DNA of 64,000 nt, taken from assembly GCA_963712995.1 (NCBI GenBank), contig CAVQKH010000028.1:1-64000 (forward strand). Reading direction: 5' to 3'. Shown one piece after another: positions 52,083-60,364 of this stretch. The stretch comes from GCA-003244245 sp963712995. Lineage in GTDB: Bacteria > Actinomycetota > Actinomycetes > Mycobacteriales > Pseudonocardiaceae. A program made the translations under genes and the position numbers. How positions within the stretch are numbered: the stretch's first letter is position 1; every line of letters begins with the position of its first letter. The notes under the pieces were generated by a model. That model was given only the letters and a program-made list of their open reading frames with translations. It was not told the origin of the DNA and did not search any database.

Positions 52083-52510
52083 GATGCGTGGGCACTACAC
52101 GTGTCACCGGGACCAGCGGCCCGTGGCGCCGTTGACAAGTATGTGCCCACTCTCTTGAGAAGGATATTCATCTCGTAGGCAATCAGGCCGAGGTCGGCCT
52201 GATCAGAAGCCAGCACCGCAAGACAAGCACCCCGCCCCGCTGCGGTCACAACCAAGAACGCATTATCCATCTCGACCAGTGTCTGCCGGACTCCCCCCCC
52301 TTCGAAGTGCCGGGCAGCACCGCGGGCTAAGCCCTGGAACGCGGACGCTACTGCCGAAAGGTGTTCAGCATCCTCATTCGACAAGCTACTCGATCGGCCG
52401 ACGGGCAAGCCGTCGACAGAAAGCACCACTACGCGATCAGCGGCGGCGACCCGTCCAACGAAATCATCGAGCAGCCACCGTAAATCAGTTGTTGTCTTCA
52501 CTTTCTCCAT
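52079..52510 (-). CDS. cvnB: Conservon roadblock protein (CvnB-like)
   Basis: This is a 143-aa roadblock/LC7 protein: T-D-L-R-W-L-L-D-D-F-V-G-R-V, then L-S-V-D-G-L-P-V-G-R-S-S and E-H-L-S-A-V-A-S-A-F-Q-G-L-A. ATG 52510 with GAGG five bases upstream gives the usual start; GTG 52552 would overlap the sensor gene stop by four bases. It is thought to link the sensor and the GTPase. Confidence 0.92.
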   Translation of the reverse strand: MEKVKTTTDLRWLLDDFVGRVAAADRVVVLSVDGLPVGRSSSLSNEDAEHLSAVASAFQGLARGAARHFEGGGVRQTLVEMDNAFLVVTAAGRGACLAVLASDQADLGLIAYEMNILLKRVGTYLSTAPRAAGPGDTCSAHAS

Positions 52511-52548
52511 GATGTCCTCGTCGTTGAGACCATTCGTCCAGTCCCGAC

Positions 52549-54948
52549 TCACGCTTGGGGATTATGGCCATTGCTACGACCACGCTCGGTTCCTCGTTGA
52601 AATGCGGAGAGAGTATTCTGGGCATGCTTCGCTGCGAGGTCAAAATCTGGCTCTGTAATCTGACCCTCGGCACCCGCGGCCAACTCAGATTGGAGTTGGC
52701 TTGCGAGGTGCTCCTGTGGACGACGCCGCGGTAGGGCAGGACGATCATCCCCACTCTGCGTCCGCTGAGGCGCTGTTACCTCCGAGCTGGTGTCAGCCAC
52801 AAAGGACTGCGGCTCGGTGATCATCTCTTGCAGCCGCGAGGACCCGTTTTCGTGCATTACGATTTCGTCAAAGATGGAGGGAGAAGGCTGATCCGGCGAC
52901 TCGTCGGTGTGATCGCTTCCGTTGTGCTCACCTTCGGAGTCCCGGTCCCGCGTAGTGATCAATACGCTAGGAACCAATACACCAGCCCGCACGCCGCCAT
53001 AAGTTGACTCCGTCAGACTCACCCGCATGCCATGCTGATGGGCCAGGCGTGCCACCACGAAAAAGCCAATCCGAGGGTCTTCAAGCAACGCGATCAGTCC
53101 GAAATCGGGCTGATCGCGGAACATCTTGTTGAGGGCCTCCCGCCGCTCAGCCTCAATGCCCAGCCCCTGGTCCTCTACCTCGACGACCACGCCCTTACCA
53201 ACTGGGTTACCGCGCACCTCTATGGGAGATCCCGGAGGCGAGAAAGAGGTGGCGTTGTCGATCAATTCGGACAAAAGGTGGATGAGGTCGGCGACAGCCC
53301 GGCCGTCCACCAGAACGTCAGGAACACGGGCGACCGTCACCCGGGTGTATTGCTCAGCTTCGGCGACAGCACTGCGCACGATCTCAACCAGGGACACGGA
53401 GTTGCGCCACTGCCGGCCCAGTTTGCCGCCACCGAGAATGATCAGATTTTCTGCGTTCCGGCGTTCACGGGTCGTCGAATGATCCAGCTGGAACAACAGC
53501 TCGAGCTGGTCAGGGTTGTCGACCGCTCGCTCTGCCGAGTCGAGAACCTGCAGTTGGTGGTGCACGTTCGTCTGACTCCGACGTGCGATGTTGAGGAATA
53601 CCGCGTTGATGCCCTCCCTTGTCTTCGCCTCTTGTACAGCCGCGGCCACAGCCGTCTGCTGCGCCTTGTTGAAGGCGGCAGCCACCTGCCCGATCTCGTC
53701 GTTGCCGTGGTCCAATTCGGGCACCTCGACGGCGACGTCGATCTGCTCACCGGCACGGAGCCGCTCCACAACCTGCGGCAGGTGTTCATCGGCCAGTCTG
53801 AGTGTCTCTGTACGAAGCCGGGCCAACCGCCGGATGAGGTCGGCGCTGAGCCGAATCGCGATGATGACGACTGCCGCTATCACACACAACGTCACCAGCG
53901 CAACAATAAGTGAACGGACAAGAGCGGTGTCGGCTCGATCCCCCTCCAACTTGGCCGCTTGAGCCCCCAGCGTGTCCAAGCCCAGACTGCTGAGCATTGT
54001 CGCACTCTCGCGTGCCGCATTCTGCCAGTCCTGGAAGCTGACCGGGAGAACCGGCGGGTTAACCTGCGGTGGCTCAGTATTCGACGGTTGAGTTTTGGAT
54101 GATTCGATCCTCGACGGTTTAGCGTTGAGCGAACTCCGTGCGCGTGCGGAGTACCCCTGCTCAACAAGAGCATTCTCCACGGCCGATAGCTGCTCCCACG
54201 CACGGGATGAACGCAGTGCGTCAAGTTGGCCCTGCTGGTCCGCCAAACGGGGCGCGAGAGCATCCAATCCGGCACGGTAGCCCTGAGTCAGATAATTGTA
54301 TTCATGCAACTCTTCGACCGTGAACCCGTCACCGGCCAACACTGCAGCAGCGAGCGAATTAGTACGATCCAGCCAATCTGACACACGCATCAGATCGGAG
54401 ACCATGGCCCGATCAAGGGCTACTTCTTTGTCGATGGAATCCGTTCCGATGGCACCCGCGGCGACAATCATGGCGTCCGCCACCTCATTGTAGGCGCGGT
54501 ACACGTCGAGTCGTGATATGCGACCAGCGTCTATTGCCTGACGGGTGGTAGTAAGTTGAGGAATTTTAGCAACAAATTTTCCAATTGCCGCCTTCGCTTC
54601 AGGCGGCATAGCGTCCGCCACCTGAGAAGATATCGACCCGAACTGAGCCAGCAAACCATCCATATCCTGGCGGGCCCGAGCCAAGGCCACACGGTTCTCC
54701 GGGGCCGGATTGGAAACCGCCAGCATGCTCACACGGCGCTCTTGACTCATGGTCGGCATAAACGGCGCTGCCATCTGATAGCCCTGAGCAAGTAGATGCG
54801 CCCTGTCGCGCTGCTCTAGGGCATTGACGAGCAAATACCCACTCACGCCGACACCAAAAATTAGGAGCACCAGACTTGGAACCAAAGCGATGACCAGAAC
54901 GCGGAATCTCAGCGTGGCACGGAAGCCACGTTGATGGACGCTAATCAC
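52549..54948 (-). CDS. cvnA: Conservon sensor histidine-kinase-like protein (CvnA-like)
   Basis: This is 799 aa from GTG 54948. One N-terminal helix (V-L-V-I-A-L-V-P-S-L-V-L-L-I-F-G-V) is followed by a helical nitrate-sensing-like outer region and a second helix (V-A-L-V-T-L-C-V-I-A-A-V-V-I-I-A-I-R). A HAMP part, a signalling helix (R-R-S-Q-T-N-V-H-H-Q-L-Q-V-L) and the HATPase domain (L-S-E-L-I-D-N-A-T-S-F-S-P-P-G and V-E-D-Q-G-L-G-I) follow. The tail after about 600 is Glu/Asp/Ser-rich and disordered. The normal His phosphorylation site is replaced in this family, so it may not autophosphorylate. Asn-Ser rich repeats occur near residue 270. Confidence 0.9.
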   Translation of the reverse strand: MISVHQRGFRATLRFRVLVIALVPSLVLLIFGVGVSGYLLVNALEQRDRAHLLAQGYQMAAPFMPTMSQERRVSMLAVSNPAPENRVALARARQDMDGLLAQFGSISSQVADAMPPEAKAAIGKFVAKIPQLTTTRQAIDAGRISRLDVYRAYNEVADAMIVAAGAIGTDSIDKEVALDRAMVSDLMRVSDWLDRTNSLAAAVLAGDGFTVEELHEYNYLTQGYRAGLDALAPRLADQQGQLDALRSSRAWEQLSAVENALVEQGYSARARSSLNAKPSRIESSKTQPSNTEPPQVNPPVLPVSFQDWQNAARESATMLSSLGLDTLGAQAAKLEGDRADTALVRSLIVALVTLCVIAAVVIIAIRLSADLIRRLARLRTETLRLADEHLPQVVERLRAGEQIDVAVEVPELDHGNDEIGQVAAAFNKAQQTAVAAAVQEAKTREGINAVFLNIARRSQTNVHHQLQVLDSAERAVDNPDQLELLFQLDHSTTRERRNAENLIILGGGKLGRQWRNSVSLVEIVRSAVAEAEQYTRVTVARVPDVLVDGRAVADLIHLLSELIDNATSFSPPGSPIEVRGNPVGKGVVVEVEDQGLGIEAERREALNKMFRDQPDFGLIALLEDPRIGFFVVARLAHQHGMRVSLTESTYGGVRAGVLVPSVLITTRDRDSEGEHNGSDHTDESPDQPSPSIFDEIVMHENGSSRLQEMITEPQSFVADTSSEVTAPQRTQSGDDRPALPRRRPQEHLASQLQSELAAGAEGQITEPDFDLAAKHAQNTLSAFQRGTERGRSNGHNPQA

Positions 54949-55065
54949 ACCATATCCCTTTCTGAGCGCCCGTGACGCGCACATGTCGCACGCCGGGGGT
55001 GACCCTAGTGGTCTCCGTCGCCACCCCGAGCACACGGAGGCGCGCAGCGTAGCGACCCTCTGCGG

Positions 55066-55105
55066 GCTCTCAGTCATTAGGCCATTCGGCCTAATGACTG
55101 AGAGC
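55066..55105. repeat. Perfect 18-bp inverted repeat with 4-base loop
   Basis: Arms 55066-55083 and 55088-55105 (gctctcagtcattaggcc and its complement) pair perfectly around attc. It lies 118 bases upstream of cvnA and before the plus-strand genes. It could be a terminator or a regulatory leader for the conservon. Confidence 0.75.
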
Positions 55106-55223
55106 AAATGCCGCAGCCCAGCAGCTCGTCGGCAAAGCACCCACCCGCGAACAGGCGGCGCCACAGGCATAGCGCTGCCCCGGGCGTTCCCAACACGATG
55201 CTGCGGCTACACTCCGCGACGCT

Positions 55224-55789
55224 TTGAGATCGCTGGCTGGGTTCTACAAAGACAAGATCGCACCCACCTACCCCGGCCAGGTGGTGTGCGCCGAACAGAT
55301 CGGAGCGGCGTGGGCTGCTCGCACAGAGAGGGATGTCCTCTCTTCCCACTACTCAACGCGAGCCTACGTGGCTGGCGCGACTACTACTGCGACAGCGCGG
55401 ATCGTTGGCACGACTGTGCCCGATACAAGATGTCGCTCACGGGCCGGCTCGTGCCGATCACGCTGCTCCCGAACGGGCACGACGCGCAGCTCCTCAGACC
55501 CGATCCCGGCGCCGACCGGTCTGGTGCGGCCGAACCGGTGCCTGCCTCCAGGCAGGCACCACCGTCAGGGCTCAATCCCGGGTCACCGGAGACCGCGGTG
55601 CCCATTGCTAGGTTCGAATCGGGGCTGACACCGGCACCGGACCGGCCGCTCGAGCCGTCACCACCCTCACAGGTTCCGCAACCCCCAGAGAACCCACCGG
55701 CCCGATTGACTCGACTCGCGCGGCGAAAGTACGGCTCGACGCGCCGCTGGTGGACCCGGCTCGCTGATTGGATGGCACGCCCCGTATGA
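55224..55789 (+). pseudogene. Hypothetical gene before yeeE, apparent frameshift
   Basis: The first part from TTG 55224 reads M-R-S-L-A-G-F-Y-K-D-K-I-A-P-T-Y-P-G-Q-V-V and on to A-A-R-T-E-R-D-V. The frame then changes at about 55345 to P-L-L-N-A-S-L-R-G-W-R-D-Y-Y, then R-W-H-D-C-A-R-Y-K-M-S-L-T-G-R-L-V-P-I. The second part ends W-M-A-R-P-V with its TGA overlapping the next ATG (ATGA). Both parts look coding and join sensibly with a one-base loss. The C-terminal half is Pro-rich and basic. It may be translated from an internal start, coupled to the YeeE genes. Confidence 0.5.
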
Positions 55790-56442
55790 TCAACTACTGG
55801 CCCTGGTGGGCGGGCGCTATCGGGCTCGCCCTCGTCACCATCAACTACACCCTCACCACTGATCGCTCCTTCGGAGTGTCCGCAGCGTGGGATCGCGTCT
55901 TGCACTGGCGCGCCGAACGGCGCCTCGAACAGCTGGACGCCCAGTTCACCGACGACCGTGCCCTTGTTGACGCTTTCGCTGCGGCCACCGCCGAGCACTT
56001 CGGAACCGGCCCTGGCGCGCCCACCCCGCCGGACACCGCGCACGGCGACGTGCAGACACACGGCCAGGACGTCGGGCCAACGGCGGTTGAGAGTACCCCG
56101 GTCGCGAGCCTGCGCCCGGCACCTCTGGTCACCCAGGCCGCCCTGCTCCTGTCGATCTTCCTCGGCGGATGGGTAGCGGCAGTCACCTCCGGCCGATTCG
56201 AACTCCGCTTCGACATGGGCAACGGTTTCCGCGACCTCGTCACCGACAATCCAACCACCATGATCAGCGTGTTGTTCGTCGGAGGTGTACTCGTCGGCTT
56301 CGGCACCCGCCTCGCCGGAGGGTGCAGCTCCGGTCACGGACTCAGCGGCTGCGGCCGGCTACGCCCGGTCAGCATCCTCGCGACCGCCGTCTTCTTCGGC
56401 ACCGCCGTCGTCGTGTCGTTCCTGCTGTGGAAGGTGATCTGA
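55786..56442 (+). CDS. YeeE/YedE-like thiosulfate transporter, first half
   Basis: This is a 218-aa membrane protein. After about 100 residues (W-P-W-W-A-G-A-I-G-L-A-L-V and an Ala/Pro linker) come helices with V-L-V-G-F-G-T-R-L-A-G-G-C-S-S-G-H-G-L-S-G. The conserved cysteines of YeeE are in this G-G-C-S-S-G-H. Translation is coupled to both sides: ATGA before, and TGATG to the next gene. The family brings thiosulfate or related sulfur into the cell. Confidence 0.88.
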   Translation: MINYWPWWAGAIGLALVTINYTLTTDRSFGVSAAWDRVLHWRAERRLEQLDAQFTDDRALVDAFAAATAEHFGTGPGAPTPPDTAHGDVQTHGQDVGPTAVESTPVASLRPAPLVTQAALLLSIFLGGWVAAVTSGRFELRFDMGNGFRDLVTDNPTTMISVLFVGGVLVGFGTRLAGGCSSGHGLSGCGRLRPVSILATAVFFGTAVVVSFLLWKVI

Positions 56443-56858
56443 TGCTTACCAGGGGCGGGGTTCTCGTCGCCAACATCATCGCCGGTCTGGCCCTTGGCTA
56501 CACCGTCGCCAACATCGGCTTCGGCGACTACGCCGAACTGAACCGCATGTTCACCTTCCAGGACCTGCGCATGCTCCTTGCCTTCGCCGGCGCCGTAGCG
56601 ATCATCGTGGTGGTCTTCGCAGTGCTACGGGTCCGCCGCACACCAGGACGCATCCACGCTGGCGTGATACCCGGCGCGGTGCTGTTCGGCACCGGCTGGG
56701 CGATCTCGGGTGGATGCCCAGCAATCCCGATCATCCAGGTCGCCAGCGGATACCTCCCCGCCATCGTCACGATCGTCGGCGTCATCGTCGGCATCCTGCT
56801 CTGCCACTGGGCTAACGCCAAATACTTCCACCTCGACCGCGGTTCCTGCGGGCTGTAG
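56442..56858 (+). CDS. YeeE/YedE-like thiosulfate transporter, second half
   Basis: This is a 138-aa membrane protein with L-V-A-N-I-I-A-G-L-A-L-G and I-P-G-A-V-L-F-G-T-G-W-A-I-S-G-G-C-P-A-I-P, giving the second conserved Cys motif S-G-G-C-P. Together with the preceding gene it makes a split YeeE unit of two proteins. Start and stop are coupled (TGATG). Confidence 0.88.
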   Translation: MLTRGGVLVANIIAGLALGYTVANIGFGDYAELNRMFTFQDLRMLLAFAGAVAIIVVVFAVLRVRRTPGRIHAGVIPGAVLFGTGWAISGGCPAIPIIQVASGYLPAIVTIVGVIVGILLCHWANAKYFHLDRGSCGL

Positions 56859-56919
56859 CGCCCCCAGGCCTACCGGTCGCACCCCGAGGCGACCACAGCT
56901 GGCCAGCTCTGGTCGCCTC

Positions 56920-57140
56920 GGGCTGTCCGGGGACGCCACGCCAGTAACGGGATCGGCGCCTCCATCACCTTGCCGGTGGCGTCGGTGTGCAGCAGGAACG
57001 GCCCGAATTCCGCTCCGAACCACAGCGTGCCGTCGCGTACCATCCGCATCGACTCGATGTCGACGTCACCGTCGGTGAGCAGGCGCTCGGTGGTGACCTC
57101 GGTGATGATGCCGAACGGAACCCGTTTGTGCGGGCCGCTG
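56920..57140 (-). pseudogene. Esterase-like phytase fragment
   Basis: The minus-strand frame reads F-G-I-I-T-E-V-T-T-E-R-L-L-T-D-G-D-V-D-I-E-S, then D-G-T-L-W-F-G-A-E-F-G-P-F-L-L-H-T-D and A-P-I-P-L, the N-terminal region of esterase-like phytase proteins. Similarity stops after P-I-P-L and no signal peptide or C-terminal half is present. It lies beside coding-like but unidentified sequence (57150-57356 minus). Confidence 0.65.
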
Positions 57141-57356
57141 TCAGCTGGCCACGGCCTCAACCGCCTCCTCCATCGGAGTGTCGCCGCCGATCAGCTCCAA
57201 TCGAGTCCAGCCCGGGAGCGGACGTCCGTGTCCGCCGCGCCCTTCGTGCGCGCCCGCTCCTGTGCCCCAGTCGCCTTGACCATCGGCGTAGAGCTGGGTC
57301 AGCCAGCCACCGCCACAACCGGCCCGACGATGCAGGTCATGATGCCCATCATCGGT

Positions 57357-57569
57357 TCACAGCGTTCGAGCAGAGCGAGCTCCGGGATAGTCACCGTGCT
57401 CGGCCCCCGGGCGCCGCCGTAACCACTCGCCGACCTCCACGTCGATCTCATCGAGTGTCGCGTGCGGTCGCTCCCGCCGGAGCCGCTGCCGCAGCATCCG
57501 CTCGCCCACTTCGTACAGCTCCAGGGCAACACTAAGCCGCCCAGGATCAGCGTCCGACGATGACACCAC
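57357..57569 (-). CDS. Rv0078B-like antitoxin protein
   Basis: This is a 70-aa protein: R-L-S-V-A-L-E-L-Y-E-V-G-E-R-M-L-R-Q-R-L, then D-E-I-D-V-E-V-G-E-W-L-R-R-R-P-G-A-E-H-G-D. This matches the Rv0078B-related antitoxin pattern, and L-R-x-R-P-G-A-E is characteristic. GTG 57569 is likely. The expected toxin partner (a nucleotidyltransferase in related systems) is not found downstream, so the system is broken or the toxin lies elsewhere. The last residues (A-R-S-A-R-T-L) look altered. Confidence 0.65.
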   Translation of the reverse strand: MVSSSDADPGRLSVALELYEVGERMLRQRLRRERPHATLDEIDVEVGEWLRRRPGAEHGDYPGARSARTL

Positions 57570-57818
57570 TTCAGCCTACGCTCCATGGACTAGATACCGA
57601 TCATCCACGATCGACCGCGTGTCGCGGTCAGCAACGCCCGTGGTCAGCAGGTGGGATGCGCGGGTACTTGCTCCTTCGCTGCCAGGCGTGCCTCAGGTCA
57701 TGAGCCTGCTCCCTCCCTGCCATGCAGGCGAGTGTGAGCAGCAAGATTGAAGAGGTGATTGGACAAACCCGGTGTATGCCCGTATGAGCATGCCAGTGCG
57801 GCGCCTAATGCTGGGGAC

Positions 57819-58118
57819 ATGACGGCGGCGCACTCGTTTGAGCTTCCTCCGCACAGTGGTGCTCCGGCGGAGGCGGTTGACGCTGCGGTCGATGGCCAGG
57901 TGGTGTACTTGATGCGCGATGGTCAGCCGGTCGCTGCGGTGGTACCAGCCGATGTCGCGACAGCAGGGGCTGCGGCTGTCGAGGCCCCGGAAGAGGCCGA
58001 GGACATCCGGGCTGCTCGTGCTGCGCTAGCTGACCATGCGCCTCGGGTCCCGCTCTCCGAGGTGCTGGCAGAGTACGCCGATGACCTCGCCGCATACCCA
58101 GATGTCGATGCTCGGTGA
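57819..58118 (+). CDS. Phd/YefM-like antitoxin
   Basis: This is a 99-aa protein. V-D-A-A-V-D-G-Q-V-V-Y-L-M-R-D-G-Q-P-V-A-A-V-V-P-A-D-V is the Phd-type N-terminal beta-alpha-beta, followed by acidic A-E-D-I-R-A-A-R-A-A-L and a toxin-binding tail (L-A-E-Y-A-D-D-L-A). ATG 57819 is used. The stop overlaps the start of a truncated RelE gene by four bases (GTGA). Confidence 0.72.
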   Translation: MTAAHSFELPPHSGAPAEAVDAAVDGQVVYLMRDGQPVAAVVPADVATAGAAAVEAPEEAEDIRAARAALADHAPRVPLSEVLAEYADDLAAYPDVDAR

Positions 58119-58219
58119 GCAGCCGCTACACGGTCGAGTTCGAGCGCTCGGCAAAGAAGGAACTCGATCGTCTCGACGGCCCGATTCGGGCGCGTGTGCT
58201 GCGCAAGATTGCTGACTAG
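58115..58219 (+). pseudogene. RelE-like toxin, truncated at codon 35
   Basis: From GTG 58115 the frame reads V-S-S-R-Y-T-V-E-F-E-R-S-A-K-K-E-L-D-R-L and ends L-R-K-I-A-D then TAG. This is only the first helix pair of a RelE toxin; the beta sheet that forms the active site is missing. The sequence after the stop does not continue the family in any frame. The antitoxin before it is intact. Confidence 0.7.
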
Positions 58220-58469
58220 ACACTGTGACGTAGGTTTCGTCGACCTCGTCATCGAAGAAGAACTCGGCCCGCAGCGTGGTGCTCATATGATCATCGTCCG
58301 ATAGCTTCCGTAGCTCAGCGGTAAGCCCGTGGCGGGAGCTGCCGGCACCTCATATCCGCCATCCGGCACCACCATGCGCCCGAACCGCCCACCCGTCGTC
58401 GACACGGCAGACGCGATCATGTGGCTGAACGCACCGACGGGTAGAGGGTGCTGCGCTGGCCGGCCGGGG

Positions 58470-58545
58470 CCAAGTGGAATCATTTTGCCGCTTCGGCGCT
58501 TTCGCAGACCGCTGAGTGGAACCTTTTTGCAGCCAGGGGATCCTG
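58470..58545 (+). mobile_element. IS21-like end with TGGAAC-type repeats
   Basis: Two copies of a conserved end motif occur: aagtggaatcattttgccgc at 58473 and gagtggaacctttttgcagc at 58515. IS21-family elements carry such multiple terminal repeats. No IstA or IstB coding sequence is present in the window, so this is a solo remnant. The region 58220-59049 otherwise shows no supported gene. Confidence 0.5.
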
Positions 58546-59049
58546 AGACGGTCTACTCGATCGTGAAAAGACCGTGATCGCCGGCCCGCCCAGGTCAACG
58601 CCTCATGGTAAGCGGGCTTGCGCGGCGAGAATGAAGGCAGTCAGCGGAGTAGAGGATCTATGCTGCCGCGTGGATTATTGTTGCAATGGATCAGGGCGCG
58701 TCCGAAGTGTGCTAAGGATTTGCTGGTGTCGGGGAGAATGTCAACGACCACGGGGCTTGCCGTCGGAAAATGTGATCCGGCCACGTCGCCCTTCCTTGTC
58801 ACTTGCCATGGAATGGCGGGGGCGACGACTCCAAGGTCGGGGCATCACTGGTTCGGTCATGACTCTTGTCAAGCGGGGTGAGCACCGTGCAAAGGCTGTG
58901 CAGAATCAAACACCGGGACACACCGAGCGTAAGACCTCCAGGGTATTTCTCGTGCCGATCGTGATACGGTGGGCAACTCGTTATGAAACGAATCTGGGAA
59001 TGCTTTCATATCGGGGTGTAAGATTCCTTCATGGTGAAAGAGGTGGACG

Positions 59050-59949
59050 ATGATCGAGGGCACCACGACGACCGAGACGACAGGCTCGACCGTGCCCCGC
59101 CGGCAGCTCGGCCGGTACCTGCGTGACCTGCGCAACCGAGCGCGGCTGCCCGTGCGCGCGGCGGCGGAGCGGCTGGAGTGGTCCGAGGCCAAGATCTGGC
59201 GTATCGAGACCGGCCAGTCCGCCCTGCGCAGCCTGGACGTCGAGACGATATGCCGGATCTACGGCGCCCCGGCTGACATCACCGAAGGGCTCATGGGGCT
59301 GGCCAAGGAGACCAAGGCGCGCGGCTGGTGGCATGCCTACGGCGATGTCATCCCCGAGGACTTCGACGTCTACATCGGGCTGGAAGAGGCCGCGTCCCAC
59401 ATCAGCTGGTACGAGTCCGAGCTGGTGCCCGGGCTGCTGCAGACCGAGGACTACGCCCGGACGGTGATCCGGGTCGGCGACCCCGACCTGAACGATGCGG
59501 AGATTGAGCAGCGGGTTCACGTTCGGATGGCCCGGCAAACCCTGCTCACCAGGGTCACCTACCCTCCGTTTCTTCAGGTGGTGCTCAACGAGGCCATCGT
59601 GCGCCGCCCGGTGGGTGGCAAAGAAATGATGGCACGCCAGCTGGAACAGCTGGTAGAAACCGGTGAGCTGCCCACGGTGTCGATCCGGGTAATTCCCTTT
59701 AGCGCCGGACTGCACCACGGCATCATGTCCGGCCCATTCGAGATCCTGCGGTTCCCGCTCAACAGCAACGGCCAGGACACCGAACCACCTATCATCTACG
59801 TTGAAGGCTTCACCGGAGCACTATACCTGGACAAACCCCGCGAGATCGACCACTATGACACCGCGTTCACCAACATCTGGTTGTCCTCTTTGGAGGAAAG
59901 GGATTCTCGGGAGCTGATAATTCAAGCGCTAAAGGAGCTGGGAAAGTGA
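59050..59949 (+). CDS. XRE regulator with DUF5753
   Basis: This is a 299-aa protein. The HTH is L-G-R-Y-L-R-D-L-R-N-R-A-R-L, then A-A-A-E-R-L-E-W-S-E-A-K-I-W-R-I-E-T-G. The DUF5753 part has Y-E-S-E-L-V-P-G-L-L-Q-T-E-D-Y-A-R, then L-N-E-A-I-V-R-R-P-V-G-G and P-F-E-I-L-R-F-P. ATG 59050 follows GAAAGAGG. It is translationally coupled to a DUF397 protein by a GTGA overlap, the usual BldB-like pairing in actinobacteria. Confidence 0.9.
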   Translation: MIEGTTTTETTGSTVPRRQLGRYLRDLRNRARLPVRAAAERLEWSEAKIWRIETGQSALRSLDVETICRIYGAPADITEGLMGLAKETKARGWWHAYGDVIPEDFDVYIGLEEAASHISWYESELVPGLLQTEDYARTVIRVGDPDLNDAEIEQRVHVRMARQTLLTRVTYPPFLQVVLNEAIVRRPVGGKEMMARQLEQLVETGELPTVSIRVIPFSAGLHHGIMSGPFEILRFPLNSNGQDTEPPIIYVEGFTGALYLDKPREIDHYDTAFTNIWLSSLEERDSRELIIQALKELGK

Positions 59950-60149
59950 GCACAACCGGCCTGACGAGCGCCACCTGGCGCAAGAGCAGCCGCAGCAACC
60001 AGGCTTACAGCTGCGTGGAAGTCGCCGAGCTCGGCGGCGGAGACCGCGCCGTCCGCGACTCCAAGAACCCCAGCGGCCCGGCGCTGATCTGCACCCCCGC
60101 CGAGTGGGCCACGTTCACCGCCGGGATCCGCGCCGGGGAGTTCGACTAA
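59946..60149 (+). CDS. DUF397 protein
   Basis: This is a 67-aa protein: W-R-K-S-S-R-S-N, then C-V-E-V-A-E-L, V-R-D-S-K-N-P-S-G-P and F-T-A-G-I-R-A-G-E-F-D, the complete DUF397 pattern. It starts at GTG 59946 inside the XRE gene end. Such proteins act with their partner regulator in development or antibiotic control. A hairpin follows. Confidence 0.92.
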   Translation: MSTTGLTSATWRKSSRSNQAYSCVEVAELGGGDRAVRDSKNPSGPALICTPAEWATFTAGIRAGEFD

Positions 60150-60162
60150 CCACGCAGACAAG

Positions 60163-60193
60163 CGCCGGCCGGCGGACGACCCGGCCGGCGTTT
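60163..60193. terminator. GC-rich hairpin with short T tail
   Basis: The arms cgccggcc (60163-60170) and ggccggcg (60183-60190) pair, with a 12-base loop, and tttg follows. It ends the XRE-DUF397 unit 14 bases past the stop. Confidence 0.75.
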
Positions 60194-60364
60194 GCCTGCC
60201 GCACCTGTGCAGCGCGTCCCAGCCTGGATTCACAACCGCCCAAGATGTCCGATTCCTGTCTGCGCCGACAATGCCGCTAGCATCAGCACGGTCACGGTGG
60301 CTAACAGTATGCGTGTCGACACCGACAGTGTGGGCGGATCGCTGACGGTCACAAGGAGAAACAC

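Noticed and set aside
55605..55625. T-arm-like ggttcgaatc
   Set aside because: It lies inside a coding frame and lacks acceptor and D-arm partners.
58300..58345. tRNA-like D-arm (tagctcagcggtaagc)
   Set aside because: The 5' part resembles a tRNA start, but no anticodon arm, T-arm or matching acceptor strand follows within 90 bases.
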